14,835 nt of DNA, taken from SCTD01 sp038256525 (GTDB lineage Bacteria; Actinomycetota; Actinomycetes; Mycobacteriales; SCTD01). The translations under genes and the position numbers were made by a program. Location: positions 1-14,835 of the forward strand of contig JBBSKF010000094.1 of the NCBI GenBank assembly GCA_038256525.1, in the 5' to 3' direction. Of the stretch, positions 1-6,123 are shown piece by piece. Positions within the stretch are counted from its first letter, which is position 1. Every line of letters starts with the position of its first letter. The notes beneath the pieces were generated by a model. That model was not told the origin of the DNA. It did no database searches and worked only from the letters and a program-made list of their open reading frames with translations.

Positions 1-351
1 CGACGGTCCCCTCCCGGCAGCCGGCTTGGCGGCCCCCGCTGCGACGCCGTGGGCCCGACTCGCGCGCAACGCGGGTCGCATGACCTTGGTACGCAAGATC
101 GACTCGTTGAGGTTGAGCTGGCGATCCAGCTCCTTCATCGTGTCCGGCTCCGCCTGCAGGTCGATGACGGCGTAGATGCCCTCGGCCTTCTTGTCGATCT
201 CGAAGGAGAGCCGGCGCCGGCCCCAGACGTCGACCTTCTCGACCGACCCGCCGCCGTTGCGGACGACGTTGAGGAACGTGTCGAGCGAGGGGGTGATGGT
301 GCGTTCCTCGAGACTGGGGTCAAGGATGACCATGAGCTCGTAATGACGCAA
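1..351 (-). CDS. rpsF: 30S ribosomal protein S6 (partial, C-terminus beyond left edge)
   Basis: This is ribosomal protein S6, which binds 16S rRNA with S18 in the small-subunit platform. The minus strand reads RHYELMVILDPSLEE, then the GGGSVEKVDVWGRRRLSFEI core, GIYAVIDLQAEP and LNESILRTKVMRP, which is diagnostic S6 from end to end. The start is TTG at 351..349, chosen because AGGAGG lies 8 bases upstream and the protein aligns from residue 2. An in-frame GTG three codons earlier sits on top of the Shine-Dalgarno and is unlikely. After the usual S6 end at about residue 93 the frame stays open to base 1 with an Ala/Gly/basic tail (RPALRASRAHGVAAGAAKPA and onward), so this S6 is longer than the roughly 96 residues usual in actinobacteria. 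In actinobacteria ssb, rpsR and rplI normally follow, which would lie off the left edge. Confidence 0.95.
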   Translation of the reverse strand, partial: MRHYELMVILDPSLEERTITPSLDTFLNVVRNGGGSVEKVDVWGRRRLSFEIDKKAEGIYAVIDLQAEPDTMKELDRQLNLNESILRTKVMRPALRASRAHGVAAGAAKPAAGRGPS

Positions 352-362
352 GTGACCCACCT

Positions 363-406
363 CCTCCTGTGGACTACACGGCCACGGGCGATCCGTGGCA
401 GGAGGG
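363..406 (-). promoter_or_regulatory. Candidate S6:S18 autoregulatory leader RNA of rpsF
   Basis: Read on the minus strand, the leader has an outer 7-bp stem CCTCCTG (405..399) with CAGGAGG (369..363). It encloses a 6-bp hairpin CCACGG (398..393), loop ATCGC, CCGTGG (387..382). The 3' side of the hairpin is followed by unpaired CCGTGTAGTCCA (381..370). A hairpin followed by a bulged CCG inside a closing stem is the described form of the S6:S18-binding mRNA motif, which imitates the 16S rRNA site. The 3' arm of the outer stem covers the start of the Shine-Dalgarno region, so binding of S6:S18 would be expected to block translation. Family assignment is from memory of the consensus, not from a covariance search. 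Confidence 0.65.
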
Positions 407-429
407 CGTTCACGTCAGCAAACAGGCCG

Positions 430-435
430 AGCCTA
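430..435 (-). promoter_or_regulatory. Candidate -10 element of rpsF promoter (TAGGCT)
   Basis: TAGGCT on the minus strand fits the actinobacterial TANNNT -10 pattern. It would start a transcript near 423, giving a leader of about 72 bases that contains the whole candidate S6:S18 element. No good -35 hexamer is visible at 16 to 18 bases upstream. Confidence 0.4.
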
Positions 436-458
436 GCAGTGCTGCTTCGCCGGCCGGG

Positions 459-1280
459 TCAGTCGTCCTCAGCGAGCCGGCCGGGGACGGACCGGGTCCG
501 GCCGGGCGCTGCGGGTTCAGACAGCCGGAGCCGCAGCAGCAAGGACAGGACACCAGCGGCCAGCACGGCGGCGAGAACGGCGGGCAGCCCGTAGCGGCGC
601 CCCGACGTCTGACCGGGCAGGTCGCCGGCGACGGCGAGGTTGGTCAGCGTCCCGACCCCGGGCACCGGCGCGGTGGCGGGGAGCGGACCGGACACCGCCT
701 CCGGCAGCAGCGGGAGCGCCAGCGTGGGCGCAGGAGCGAAGCCGCCCGGCACCGGACCGCCGGGCTGCTGCACCGGCCCGAAGCCGCCCGTCAACGGAGG
801 CAGCGCCGTCCTCCCGGTGCCGCCGGTGGGCGGTGGGGCGGCCGCGGTGCCGCCCGGGCCGGGCTTCGGAGCGGCGGCCGGCGGCGGGGGCGGCGGCGCA
901 GCGGGGGGCGGAGGGGGCGCAGGCACGACGACCGAGCCCGACCGTACTTGGGTGCCGCGCGTTGCGGTGTAGGTGTAGGTGCCCGGCGCCGTCAGGGCCA
1001 CAGGCACGACGTAGCCACCGGGGCAGCCGAGCAGCTCGAGGGGGCAGCTGTCGAAGCTCCAGTTGCCGCTGCTGCTGCGAACCCGGTCGGCGGGCCTGCT
1101 CTGCACCGCGAAGCGCACCCGGTCGCCCGGTGAGACGGTCAACACGGCAGGGTCGATGCCGCCGTCCGTCAGCGTGACGACCCGCTCCGCGGCGTGCGCT
1201 GCCGGGGCCAGGGCCAGCGACCCGAGGACGGCCAGCAGCACGGCGGCGAGGGCCGTTCCTCGGCGGAAGGTGGGCAGCAC
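459..1280 (-). CDS. Secreted membrane-anchored cupredoxin-fold protein with proline-rich linker
   Basis: A 273-residue exported protein of unknown role. Residues 1-30 are a Sec signal peptide (FRR, hydrophobic core, APAAHA cleavage motif). Residues 32-120 look like a plastocyanin/cupredoxin-like beta-sandwich (VVTLTDGGIDPAVLTVSPGD, NWSFDSCPLELLGCPGGY, LTAPGTYTYTATRG), the type often annotated as plastocyanin in actinobacteria. Residues 121-225 are a Pro/Gly/Ala linker, and 230-250 are a transmembrane segment followed by a short basic tail. The domain has no histidine, so the usual His/Cys/His/Met copper site is absent. Cys79 and Cys86 could form a disulfide. The start is GTG at 1280, just before the signal peptide; upstream codons in this frame are antisense to the neighbouring gene and not signal-like. 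It is divergent from nfo (51-base gap) and ends just before the rpsF promoter. Function is not assignable. Confidence 0.85.
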   Translation of the reverse strand: MLPTFRRGTALAAVLLAVLGSLALAPAAHAAERVVTLTDGGIDPAVLTVSPGDRVRFAVQSRPADRVRSSSGNWSFDSCPLELLGCPGGYVVPVALTAPGTYTYTATRGTQVRSGSVVVPAPPPPPAAPPPPPPAAAPKPGPGGTAAAPPPTGGTGRTALPPLTGGFGPVQQPGGPVPGGFAPAPTLALPLLPEAVSGPLPATAPVPGVGTLTNLAVAGDLPGQTSGRRYGLPAVLAAVLAAGVLSLLLRLRLSEPAAPGRTRSVPGRLAEDD

Positions 1281-1319
1281 CGCTGCAGTTTCGCACCTCG
1301 CGGCGCATCCTGTGCGGCA

Positions 1320-1325
1320 TAGTCT
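1320..1325 (+). promoter_or_regulatory. Candidate -10 element (TAGTCT) of nfo, leaderless arrangement
   Basis: TAGTCT ends 6 bases before the nfo ATG at 1332. Initiation 6 to 8 bases after a -10 would fall on or next to the start codon, and no Shine-Dalgarno is present. No clear -35 is visible. Confidence 0.35.
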
Positions 1326-1331
1326 CGCGGC

Positions 1332-2093
1332 ATGCTGCGGATCGGGGCGCACGTCGACCGGGCCGACCCACTGGCCGAGGGGCGGGAGCGGGGCGCCGAC
1401 CTCGTGCAGTTCTTTCTCGGGAACCCGCAGAGCTGGAAGAAGGCCGTCGCCCCCGATCTCGGCGACCCGAGCGGGACTGATCTGTACGTGCATGCGCCGT
1501 ACATCGTCAATGTCGCCTCTGCCAACAACAAGATCCGCATCCCGTCCCGCAAGATCCTGCTGGATCACGCGGTCCTCGCGGCCTCGATCGGCGCGCGCGG
1601 GTTGATCGTGCACGGCGGCCACGTCACTGCGCAGGACGGCGTGCAGCTGGGAGTTGACAACTGGGTCAAGACCTTCGAGCGGATGACGGCGCCGCTGCCG
1701 ATCTTGATCGAGAACACCGCCGGCGGCGCGCACGCGATGGCTCGCCGCTTCGATGCCCTCGCCCGGCTGTGGGACGGCATCGGCGGTTTCCCCGACGTCG
1801 GGTTCTGTCTCGACACCTGTCACGCACACGCCGGCGGGGAGGACCTGCTCGACGTCGTGGACCGCGTTCGGGCCATCACCGGCCGCATCGATCTGGTGCA
1901 CTGCAACGACTCGCGAGACGCTTTCGACTCCGGCGCCGACCGGCACGCCAACCTCGGGGCCGGCCAGATCGACCCGGCCCTGCTCGTGGCGGTGGTCGCC
2001 GCCGCCGGCGCACCGGTCGTCTGCGAGACCCCGGGCGGAGCGGCCGGGCAGCGCAGCGACATCGAGTGGCTGCGCGGACAGCTGTCCGGCTGA
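1332..2093 (+). CDS. nfo: Deoxyribonuclease IV (AP endonuclease family 2, endonuclease IV)
   Basis: Endonuclease IV cuts the DNA backbone 5' to abasic sites in base excision repair and also trims damaged 3' ends. The 253-residue protein is a TIM barrel of the Nfo family. All nine trinuclear zinc ligands expected by alignment with E. coli Nfo are visible: His54 (YVHAPY), His94 (IVHGGH), Glu127 (ILIENT), Asp161 and His164 (LDTCHAH), His190 (LVHCND), Asp203 and His205 (GADRHANLG) and Glu232 (VCETPG). It is slightly shorter than E. coli Nfo (285), as is usual in actinobacteria. The ATG at 1332 has no Shine-Dalgarno, but TAGTCT ends 6 bases upstream of it, which suggests a leaderless mRNA. It is first in a plus-strand series with the DUF4192 and amidase genes, though a 144-base gap with a strong hairpin follows. 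Confidence 0.93.
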   Translation: MLRIGAHVDRADPLAEGRERGADLVQFFLGNPQSWKKAVAPDLGDPSGTDLYVHAPYIVNVASANNKIRIPSRKILLDHAVLAASIGARGLIVHGGHVTAQDGVQLGVDNWVKTFERMTAPLPILIENTAGGAHAMARRFDALARLWDGIGGFPDVGFCLDTCHAHAGGEDLLDVVDRVRAITGRIDLVHCNDSRDAFDSGADRHANLGAGQIDPALLVAVVAAAGAPVVCETPGGAAGQRSDIEWLRGQLSG

Positions 2094-2131
2094 GCCGGCG
2101 CCGGCCGCCCCCGAACACCGCCCCACCGCTG

Positions 2132-2164
2132 CCCCCCCGGCCACCGCCCCCCGGTGGGGGGGGA
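2132..2164 (+). terminator. GC-rich hairpin after nfo (possible terminator, no U-tract)
   Basis: CCACCG (2141-2146), a five-C loop, and CGGTGG (2152-2157) form a perfect 6-bp stem. The stem can extend, past a GG bulge, with the C7 run at 2132-2138 and the G run from 2158. There is no T-tract, so termination would be of the U-less type often proposed in actinobacteria. It lies 38 bases beyond the nfo stop. Confidence 0.4.
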
Positions 2165-2176
2165 GGGGGGAGGGGG
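2156..2176 (+). repeat. Interrupted poly-G tract (G8 A G6 A G5), quadruplex-capable
   Basis: Three G runs of 8, 6 and 5 separated by single A residues lie in the gap between nfo and the DUF4192 gene. Because runs longer than three can be split, four G-triads with short loops are possible on the plus strand. The tract overlaps the 3' side of the hairpin at 2132-2164, so the two folds compete. Confidence 0.55.
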
Positions 2177-2185
2177 TTGTCCACA
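2177..2185 (+). promoter_or_regulatory. DnaA-box-like 9-mer TTGTCCACA
   Basis: The 9-mer TTGTCCACA is an exact match to the DnaA-box consensus reported for high-GC actinobacteria such as Streptomyces. It directly follows the G tract in an intergenic region. The genes here (rpsF, ino1) usually lie within a few tens of genes of oriC in actinobacteria. No second box was seen, so this is not an origin. It could be a DnaA titration or regulatory site, or chance. Confidence 0.4.
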
Positions 2186-2237
2186 GGCCGCCGGGGAGGC
2201 CTTTCGCGACGGGCCGCTGCCGGGCAGCCTTGCCGGC

Positions 2238-3335
2238 ATGCCCACCGGGTCCTCCCCCCGCACCCCGATCGCCCGCCTCCGAGGGCCAGGTGAGCTGGCT
2301 GCCCTCGTGCCGATGCTGTGCGGCTTCGTCCCGACCGAGAGCCTGGTCGTCGTCAGCCTGCGCGGCCGGCGCAACCGCGTCGGGCTGACGATGCGCGTCG
2401 ACCTGCCGGATGCGGGCGCCGAGGCAGATCTGGTCCAGCAGCTGCTGGACCGCCTGAGCGTCGATGGGGCCGCGGGCGCCTTGATCGCGGTCTACACGGC
2501 GAGCGCCGACGACGCCCGGACGCTGCCCCGCCGCGCCCTCGTGGACGCGCTGTGCCACGGGAGCCGGCGGCGCGGCTTCGAGGTGCAGGACGCCCTGCTG
2601 ATGCGCGGCGGACGGTGGTGGTCCTACCGCTGCGACAGCGGGGCCTGCTGCCCCACGGTCGGCACGCCTCTCGACGTCGCGCCGACGGCAGCCCTGACCC
2701 TGGTCGCGGCCGAGCGGGCGCTCGACGGCAGGGCGGTGCTCGACTCGCGGGCGGCTCTCGTCAGCTCCCTGACCGGACCCAGCGGGGTCGCGGCCGCAGC
2801 GGCTGGGCGGCGACTGGAGGCTGCCGGTGCGACGCGGGCCGGCCGGGTGGCATCCGAGGGGCGGTCCCGCGTCGGACTGCAGGAGCTGCGGCTCTGGCGA
2901 CGGGCCCTGACCGGCGCCGCCGAGCCCCGAGCCGGGGCAGCCGGCGCAGCCGGGTCACCGCAGGAGTCGAGCCCGCAGCTCGTCGTGTCCCTGACCGACG
3001 TGCTCGTGCGCGACGCGATCCTCACCTGGGCGCTCGAGGACAGCGAGGCCCTGCTGAGGCTGCTGCTACTGCTCGCGCGCGGATGCGTGCCGCCGTTCGA
3101 CACGGCGGTCTGCACCTGCATCGCCTGGGTCGCACATCTGCGGGGGGACGGCGCGCTCGCCAACGTGGCCCTCGACCGCGCGCTCGCCGGCGACCCGGGC
3201 TACACCATGGCTCAGCTGTGCCGGCAGGCACTCGACGCGCAGGTGCCCCCGGCCCGGGTCCATGCGCTTCTCGCCGAGAGCCGCCAGGTGCTCCACGACG
3301 CGCATCCGTGGACGACGGGCAGCCAGATCGGGTGA
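2238..3335 (+). CDS. DUF4192 domain-containing protein
   Basis: A 365-residue cytoplasmic protein of the actinobacterial DUF4192 family; its biochemical function is not known to me. Family hallmarks are the N-terminal LRGPGELAALVPMLCGFVPTES followed by LVVVSLRG, GLTMRVDLP, and the central RWWSYRCDSGACCPTVGTPL (about residues 126-145) with three clustered cysteines. The C-terminal half (about 250-350) is helical and Leu/Ala-rich, with a Cys pair at CTC. No signal peptide or confident membrane segment is seen. The ATG at 2238 is preferred because the conserved family region begins about 12 residues later. An in-frame ATG at 2154 would put the hairpin and G tract inside the gene and add a Gly-rich, non-conserved leader. 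The gene is followed by a 56-base gap to the amidase gene. Confidence 0.85.
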   Translation: MPTGSSPRTPIARLRGPGELAALVPMLCGFVPTESLVVVSLRGRRNRVGLTMRVDLPDAGAEADLVQQLLDRLSVDGAAGALIAVYTASADDARTLPRRALVDALCHGSRRRGFEVQDALLMRGGRWWSYRCDSGACCPTVGTPLDVAPTAALTLVAAERALDGRAVLDSRAALVSSLTGPSGVAAAAAGRRLEAAGATRAGRVASEGRSRVGLQELRLWRRALTGAAEPRAGAAGAAGSPQESSPQLVVSLTDVLVRDAILTWALEDSEALLRLLLLLARGCVPPFDTAVCTCIAWVAHLRGDGALANVALDRALAGDPGYTMAQLCRQALDAQVPPARVHALLAESRQVLHDAHPWTTGSQIG

Positions 3336-3391
3336 CATGCTGAGGACCGACGCCGACGTCTGCCCACGACCGGCGCCCCCCGGGGGGGACG

Positions 3392-4807
3392 ATGCCGACG
3401 CGATCCGCTGTCCCGCCGACTCGACCGCACGTGTCCCGCCGGGCGGTGGTCCTGCTGACCCTGGCGCTGCTCGGACCGCTTCTGCCCTCCCTCGCCGCAG
3501 CCCACAGCCTGCCGGTGATCCCGCCTCTCGTGCGGTCGGCAGCGCTCGGCCTCGGCGCCACCACAGCGGCGGTCGGCGAGACCGACCGGCTGATCGGGGT
3601 GACCTGGGCGACCGGCGCTCCGCAGGTCCACGTGCGCTGGCTCACGGCGGCGGGCTGGTCCGGCTGGGAGATCCCCGAGGACGACAGCGCCGTTCCGGAG
3701 CCGGCCGAACGCGCGACCGCCCGCAGCGGCACCGAACCGCTCTGGCGACCCCCGGGCGCGAGCCTGGTCGAGCTCCGTGTCGACGGCGCGGCCGGCGACC
3801 TGCAACTCGTGCGCGTCGGCGATGGCGCGGCGCAGCGCAGCTGGTCGTTCGGTCTTCGCCCGGCGGGCGCCGACGGCGGGCTGCCGGGCATCAGAAGCCG
3901 CGCCGACTGGGGAGCCGACGAGTCCCTGCGCCGAGGCGCCCCGGACTACGCCGCCGCCGTGAAGGCCGTCGTCGTGCACCACACCGCCGGCAGCAACAAC
4001 TACGGCCCGGCAGAGGTGCCGTCCCGGATCCGGGCCGACTACGCCTACCACGTCCAGGCGCGTGGCTGGTCCGACCTCGGCTACAACGTGGTGGTCGACA
4101 AGTTCGGTGGCATCTGGGAGGGCCGGGCGGGTGGCGTCGGCAGGGCAACCATCGGCGCACATGCCGAGGGGTTCAACACCGGCACGCTGGGCGTGGCCCT
4201 GCTCGGTGACATGACCCGGGCCACGCCGACGCCGGAGGCTGTGCGGGCCGTGGCGCGCGTGTCGGCGTACGCCGCTGGTGTCTGGGACTTCGACCCGACC
4301 GGGAAGGTGGTCCTGACCAGCGGCGGGTCGCCGAAGCACAGCAGCGGCACGGCGGTGACGTTGCCGCGGGTGCACGGTCACCGGGACGTCGGCCTGACGG
4401 CCTGTCCCGGCACGCTCTACGACCGGCTCGGTGAGGTGCGCCGGGTGGCGGCGAGCCTCGTCCCACCGGGAACCGTCGGCAGCGTCACCGTCACCGGGAC
4501 GCCCGTCAGCGCCCCGAGCCCGGTCGTCATCACCGGCACACTGAGCCGTACCGTCCCCTGGACCGCCGACATACGCGACAGCGGGGGCGCCGTCGTGGCC
4601 TCGGCGACCGGCGAGAGCGGCACCGCCCGCCTGGAGTGGAACGGCCTTCGGCAGCTGCCGGCGGTCGGGCTCGCCGCCGTCGTCCCGGCTGAGCCCGGCT
4701 CGTATTCCTGGACCATCACGACCGGCGCTGGCCTGCGCCCCGGCGCGCGCCGCGAGGGGACCATCGAGGTCGGCCCCCCGCTGCTCAGAACAGCGGGTTG
4801 GCGCTGA
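3392..4807 (+). CDS. Secreted N-acetylmuramoyl-L-alanine amidase (amidase-2/PGRP type)
   Basis: A 471-residue zinc amidase predicted to cut the bond between N-acetylmuramic acid and the L-alanine of the stem peptide in peptidoglycan. Residues 15-37 are a signal peptide (SRRAVVLL core, SLAAAHS). Residues 40-160 are a variable, mostly beta region (WLTAAGWSGWE). The PGRP/amidase-2 domain spans about 165-355, with RADWGADE at its start, VVVHHTAGSNNY, DLGYNVVVDKFGGIWEGR and PRVHGHRDVGLTACPG. Expected zinc ligands are His196, His330 and Cys338, and Tyr231 is the likely catalytic tyrosine. Residues 365-461 resemble a FlgD-type Ig-like beta domain (WTADIRDSGG, ARLEWNG). The ATG at 3392 follows GGGGGGACG, a usable Shine-Dalgarno; a later in-frame GTG at 3431 is possible. 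The last 23 bases overlap the convergent PIG-V gene. Confidence 0.88.
   Translation: MPTRSAVPPTRPHVSRRAVVLLTLALLGPLLPSLAAAHSLPVIPPLVRSAALGLGATTAAVGETDRLIGVTWATGAPQVHVRWLTAAGWSGWEIPEDDSAVPEPAERATARSGTEPLWRPPGASLVELRVDGAAGDLQLVRVGDGAAQRSWSFGLRPAGADGGLPGIRSRADWGADESLRRGAPDYAAAVKAVVVHHTAGSNNYGPAEVPSRIRADYAYHVQARGWSDLGYNVVVDKFGGIWEGRAGGVGRATIGAHAEGFNTGTLGVALLGDMTRATPTPEAVRAVARVSAYAAGVWDFDPTGKVVLTSGGSPKHSSGTAVTLPRVHGHRDVGLTACPGTLYDRLGEVRRVAASLVPPGTVGSVTVTGTPVSAPSPVVITGTLSRTVPWTADIRDSGGAVVASATGESGTARLEWNGLRQLPAVGLAAVVPAEPGSYSWTITTGAGLRPGARREGTIEVGPPLLRTAGWR
4777..4797. terminator. Hairpin at the amidase/PIG-V convergent junction
   Basis: CCCGCTG (4777-4783), loop CTCAGAA, CAGCGGG (4791-4797) gives a perfect 7-bp stem with a 7-base loop. 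It contains the stop codon of the minus-strand gene (4785-4787) and lies just before the stop of the amidase (4805-4807). Its position suits a bidirectional terminator; there is no T-tract on either side. Confidence 0.45.
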
Positions 4808-6044
4808 CGAACATCGCCGCCAGCACCCCCATGCTGACGGTGCTCACCACGAGAACGGCGTCGTGCGCGTTCCGGCGCTCAGCGAGCCTCGCGAGCGCCC
4901 AGACGGTGGGGAAGATGACCAGGTAGATGCGCGGCAGGGACAGCAGCGGCCGACCCGGCCACATGAGGAACAGCGGGAACAGCGCACTGAACCCGACGAA
5001 CATGCCGTACGTCAGCCGGGTGCGCAGCGCCACCCACGTCCCAGCAGCCAGGACGAGCACCACCACGAGGAAATCCACGAGGAAGTAGGCGCCCGGGTAG
5101 GAGCCCGGGTACTGCACCGCGATCTGGGCCCCCGCCCACAGGGTCTCCCACGGCCAGGCCGCCTCCTTGCCCCAACCGGACTTCTGCAGGTCGAACGGCC
5201 GTCGCCAGTCGTCGTCGAACAGCTGCCAGTACGCCAGGTAGGCCAGCAGACCGGTGACCGTCGCGGCGCAGGCGCCCACCCCCGCGGCAAGACGGCGCCA
5301 CCGACCGGTGGACATCGCGCGGGCCTGGAGCACCACCTCCACGGCGAGCGGAACTGCCAGGAGCACGCCCGGACTGCGCGACAGGGCAGCCAGCAGCCCG
5401 AGGATCGCGGCCAGCCCCCAGTGCCGGGTGCGCGCCGCGTACAAGGTCCCGATCGCCAGGGCGAGGAAGAGCGATTCGCTGTACGGCGCGAACAGGAAGA
5501 ACCCGGTGGGGAAGGCGCACAGGTAGAGCACGGCCTTGCGGGCCATCGAGTCGGAGAACTCGTGCGCCGTCAGGCGGTAGAGCAGGACGAGGGCCAGCAC
5601 CAGCGCCAGGTTGGACACGAGGTAGGCGGCCAACAGCCAGCGCTCGCCCAGAAGCACACCGACAACCCGGATCAGCAGTGGGTAGAGCGGGAAGAAGGCG
5701 CCGCTGCCGTCGTCGGTTGCGTAGCCCTGCGAGCCGATCCGCAGATACCACAGCGCGTCGGCGTGCTCCCAGGCCGTCACGGCAGTCGCCCAGCCCGTCG
5801 GGGGCGGCGCCGCGTAGCCGGGGACCCCGATGTCCGGTGCATGCGGGAGCAGTCCGGAGACGACACCGGCGAGCGCGAACAGCCCGATCCGGAAGCACAG
5901 GTAGACCCGCAGGCAGTAGCCCACAGGCCCCTGCCAGAGCAGCGCCCATCGGCCCGGGGTCGTCACCGCTTCATCCGTCGCGACGGCGGACCCCCCGGCG
6001 GGCGTACCCAATTCGCTCTCCCGCGTGATCCCCGACCGCACCAA
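4785..6044 (-). CDS. PIG-V-like GT-C mannosyltransferase, integral membrane
   Basis: A 419-residue polytopic membrane protein resembling the mannosyltransferase PIG-V family, GT-C enzymes that use polyprenyl-phosphate sugars on the outer face of the membrane. Visible hallmarks are WEHADALWYLRIGSQGY (about 92-108, with Asp96 the likely catalytic acidic residue of the first external loop), AFFPLYPLLIR (116-126), and AFPTGFFLFAPYSESLFL (177-194). About nine or ten hydrophobic segments are seen (roughly 45-66, 125-157, 172-204, 210-240, 253-276, 320-340, 346-361, 370-385, 396-414). The start is uncertain: TTG at 6044 and GTG at 6041 are adjacent, and TTG at 6011 is also possible. All leave a 30-residue polar N-terminus. 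TAGGCT at 6061-6056 lies just upstream, so the leader is very short. The acceptor glycan is unknown. Confidence 0.82.
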   Translation of the reverse strand: MVRSGITRESELGTPAGGSAVATDEAVTTPGRWALLWQGPVGYCLRVYLCFRIGLFALAGVVSGLLPHAPDIGVPGYAAPPPTGWATAVTAWEHADALWYLRIGSQGYATDDGSGAFFPLYPLLIRVVGVLLGERWLLAAYLVSNLALVLALVLLYRLTAHEFSDSMARKAVLYLCAFPTGFFLFAPYSESLFLALAIGTLYAARTRHWGLAAILGLLAALSRSPGVLLAVPLAVEVVLQARAMSTGRWRRLAAGVGACAATVTGLLAYLAYWQLFDDDWRRPFDLQKSGWGKEAAWPWETLWAGAQIAVQYPGSYPGAYFLVDFLVVVLVLAAGTWVALRTRLTYGMFVGFSALFPLFLMWPGRPLLSLPRIYLVIFPTVWALARLAERRNAHDAVLVVSTVSMGVLAAMFVSANPLF

Positions 6045-6055
6045 CCGGATGCCTG

Positions 6056-6061
6056 AGCCTA
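6056..6061 (-). promoter_or_regulatory. Candidate -10 element (TAGGCT) of the PIG-V-like gene
   Basis: TAGGCT on the minus strand, the same hexamer as upstream of rpsF, lies 11 bases before the TTG at 6044. The implied leader is about 5 to 9 bases, and no Shine-Dalgarno is visible, in line with a nearly leaderless mRNA. It is back-to-back with the candidate promoter of the neighbouring plus-strand gene. Confidence 0.35.
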
Positions 6062-6110
6062 GAGGTCAGGCAGGGCAGATGGGGCCCCTCGGTGTCCGCC
6101 GCCGCAGACG

Positions 6111-6116
6111 TAGGAT
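6111..6116 (+). promoter_or_regulatory. Candidate -10 element (TAGGAT) of the large GT-C-like gene, leaderless
   Basis: TAGGAT is a strong actinobacterial -10 match and ends 7 bases before the ATG at 6124. The predicted transcript would begin at or next to the start codon. No Shine-Dalgarno and no clear -35 were seen. Confidence 0.45.
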
Positions 6117-6123
6117 CGCGGGC

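Noticed and set aside
2177..2185. Origin of replication
   Set aside because: Only one DnaA-box match was found, with no AT-rich unwinding region and no dnaA or dnaN gene in the window.
1281..2558. N-terminal 426 codons of a 699-codon minus-strand frame ending at 459
   Set aside because: This part is antisense to nfo and the DUF4192 gene, with Arg/Gly/Ala-biased, non-conserved sequence. The real gene starts at the GTG at 1280, right before a signal peptide.
4863..6056. 397-codon plus-strand open frame antisense to the PIG-V-like gene
   Set aside because: It is Gln/Arg/His-rich low-complexity sequence typical of a high-GC shadow frame, while the opposite strand encodes a clear membrane protein.
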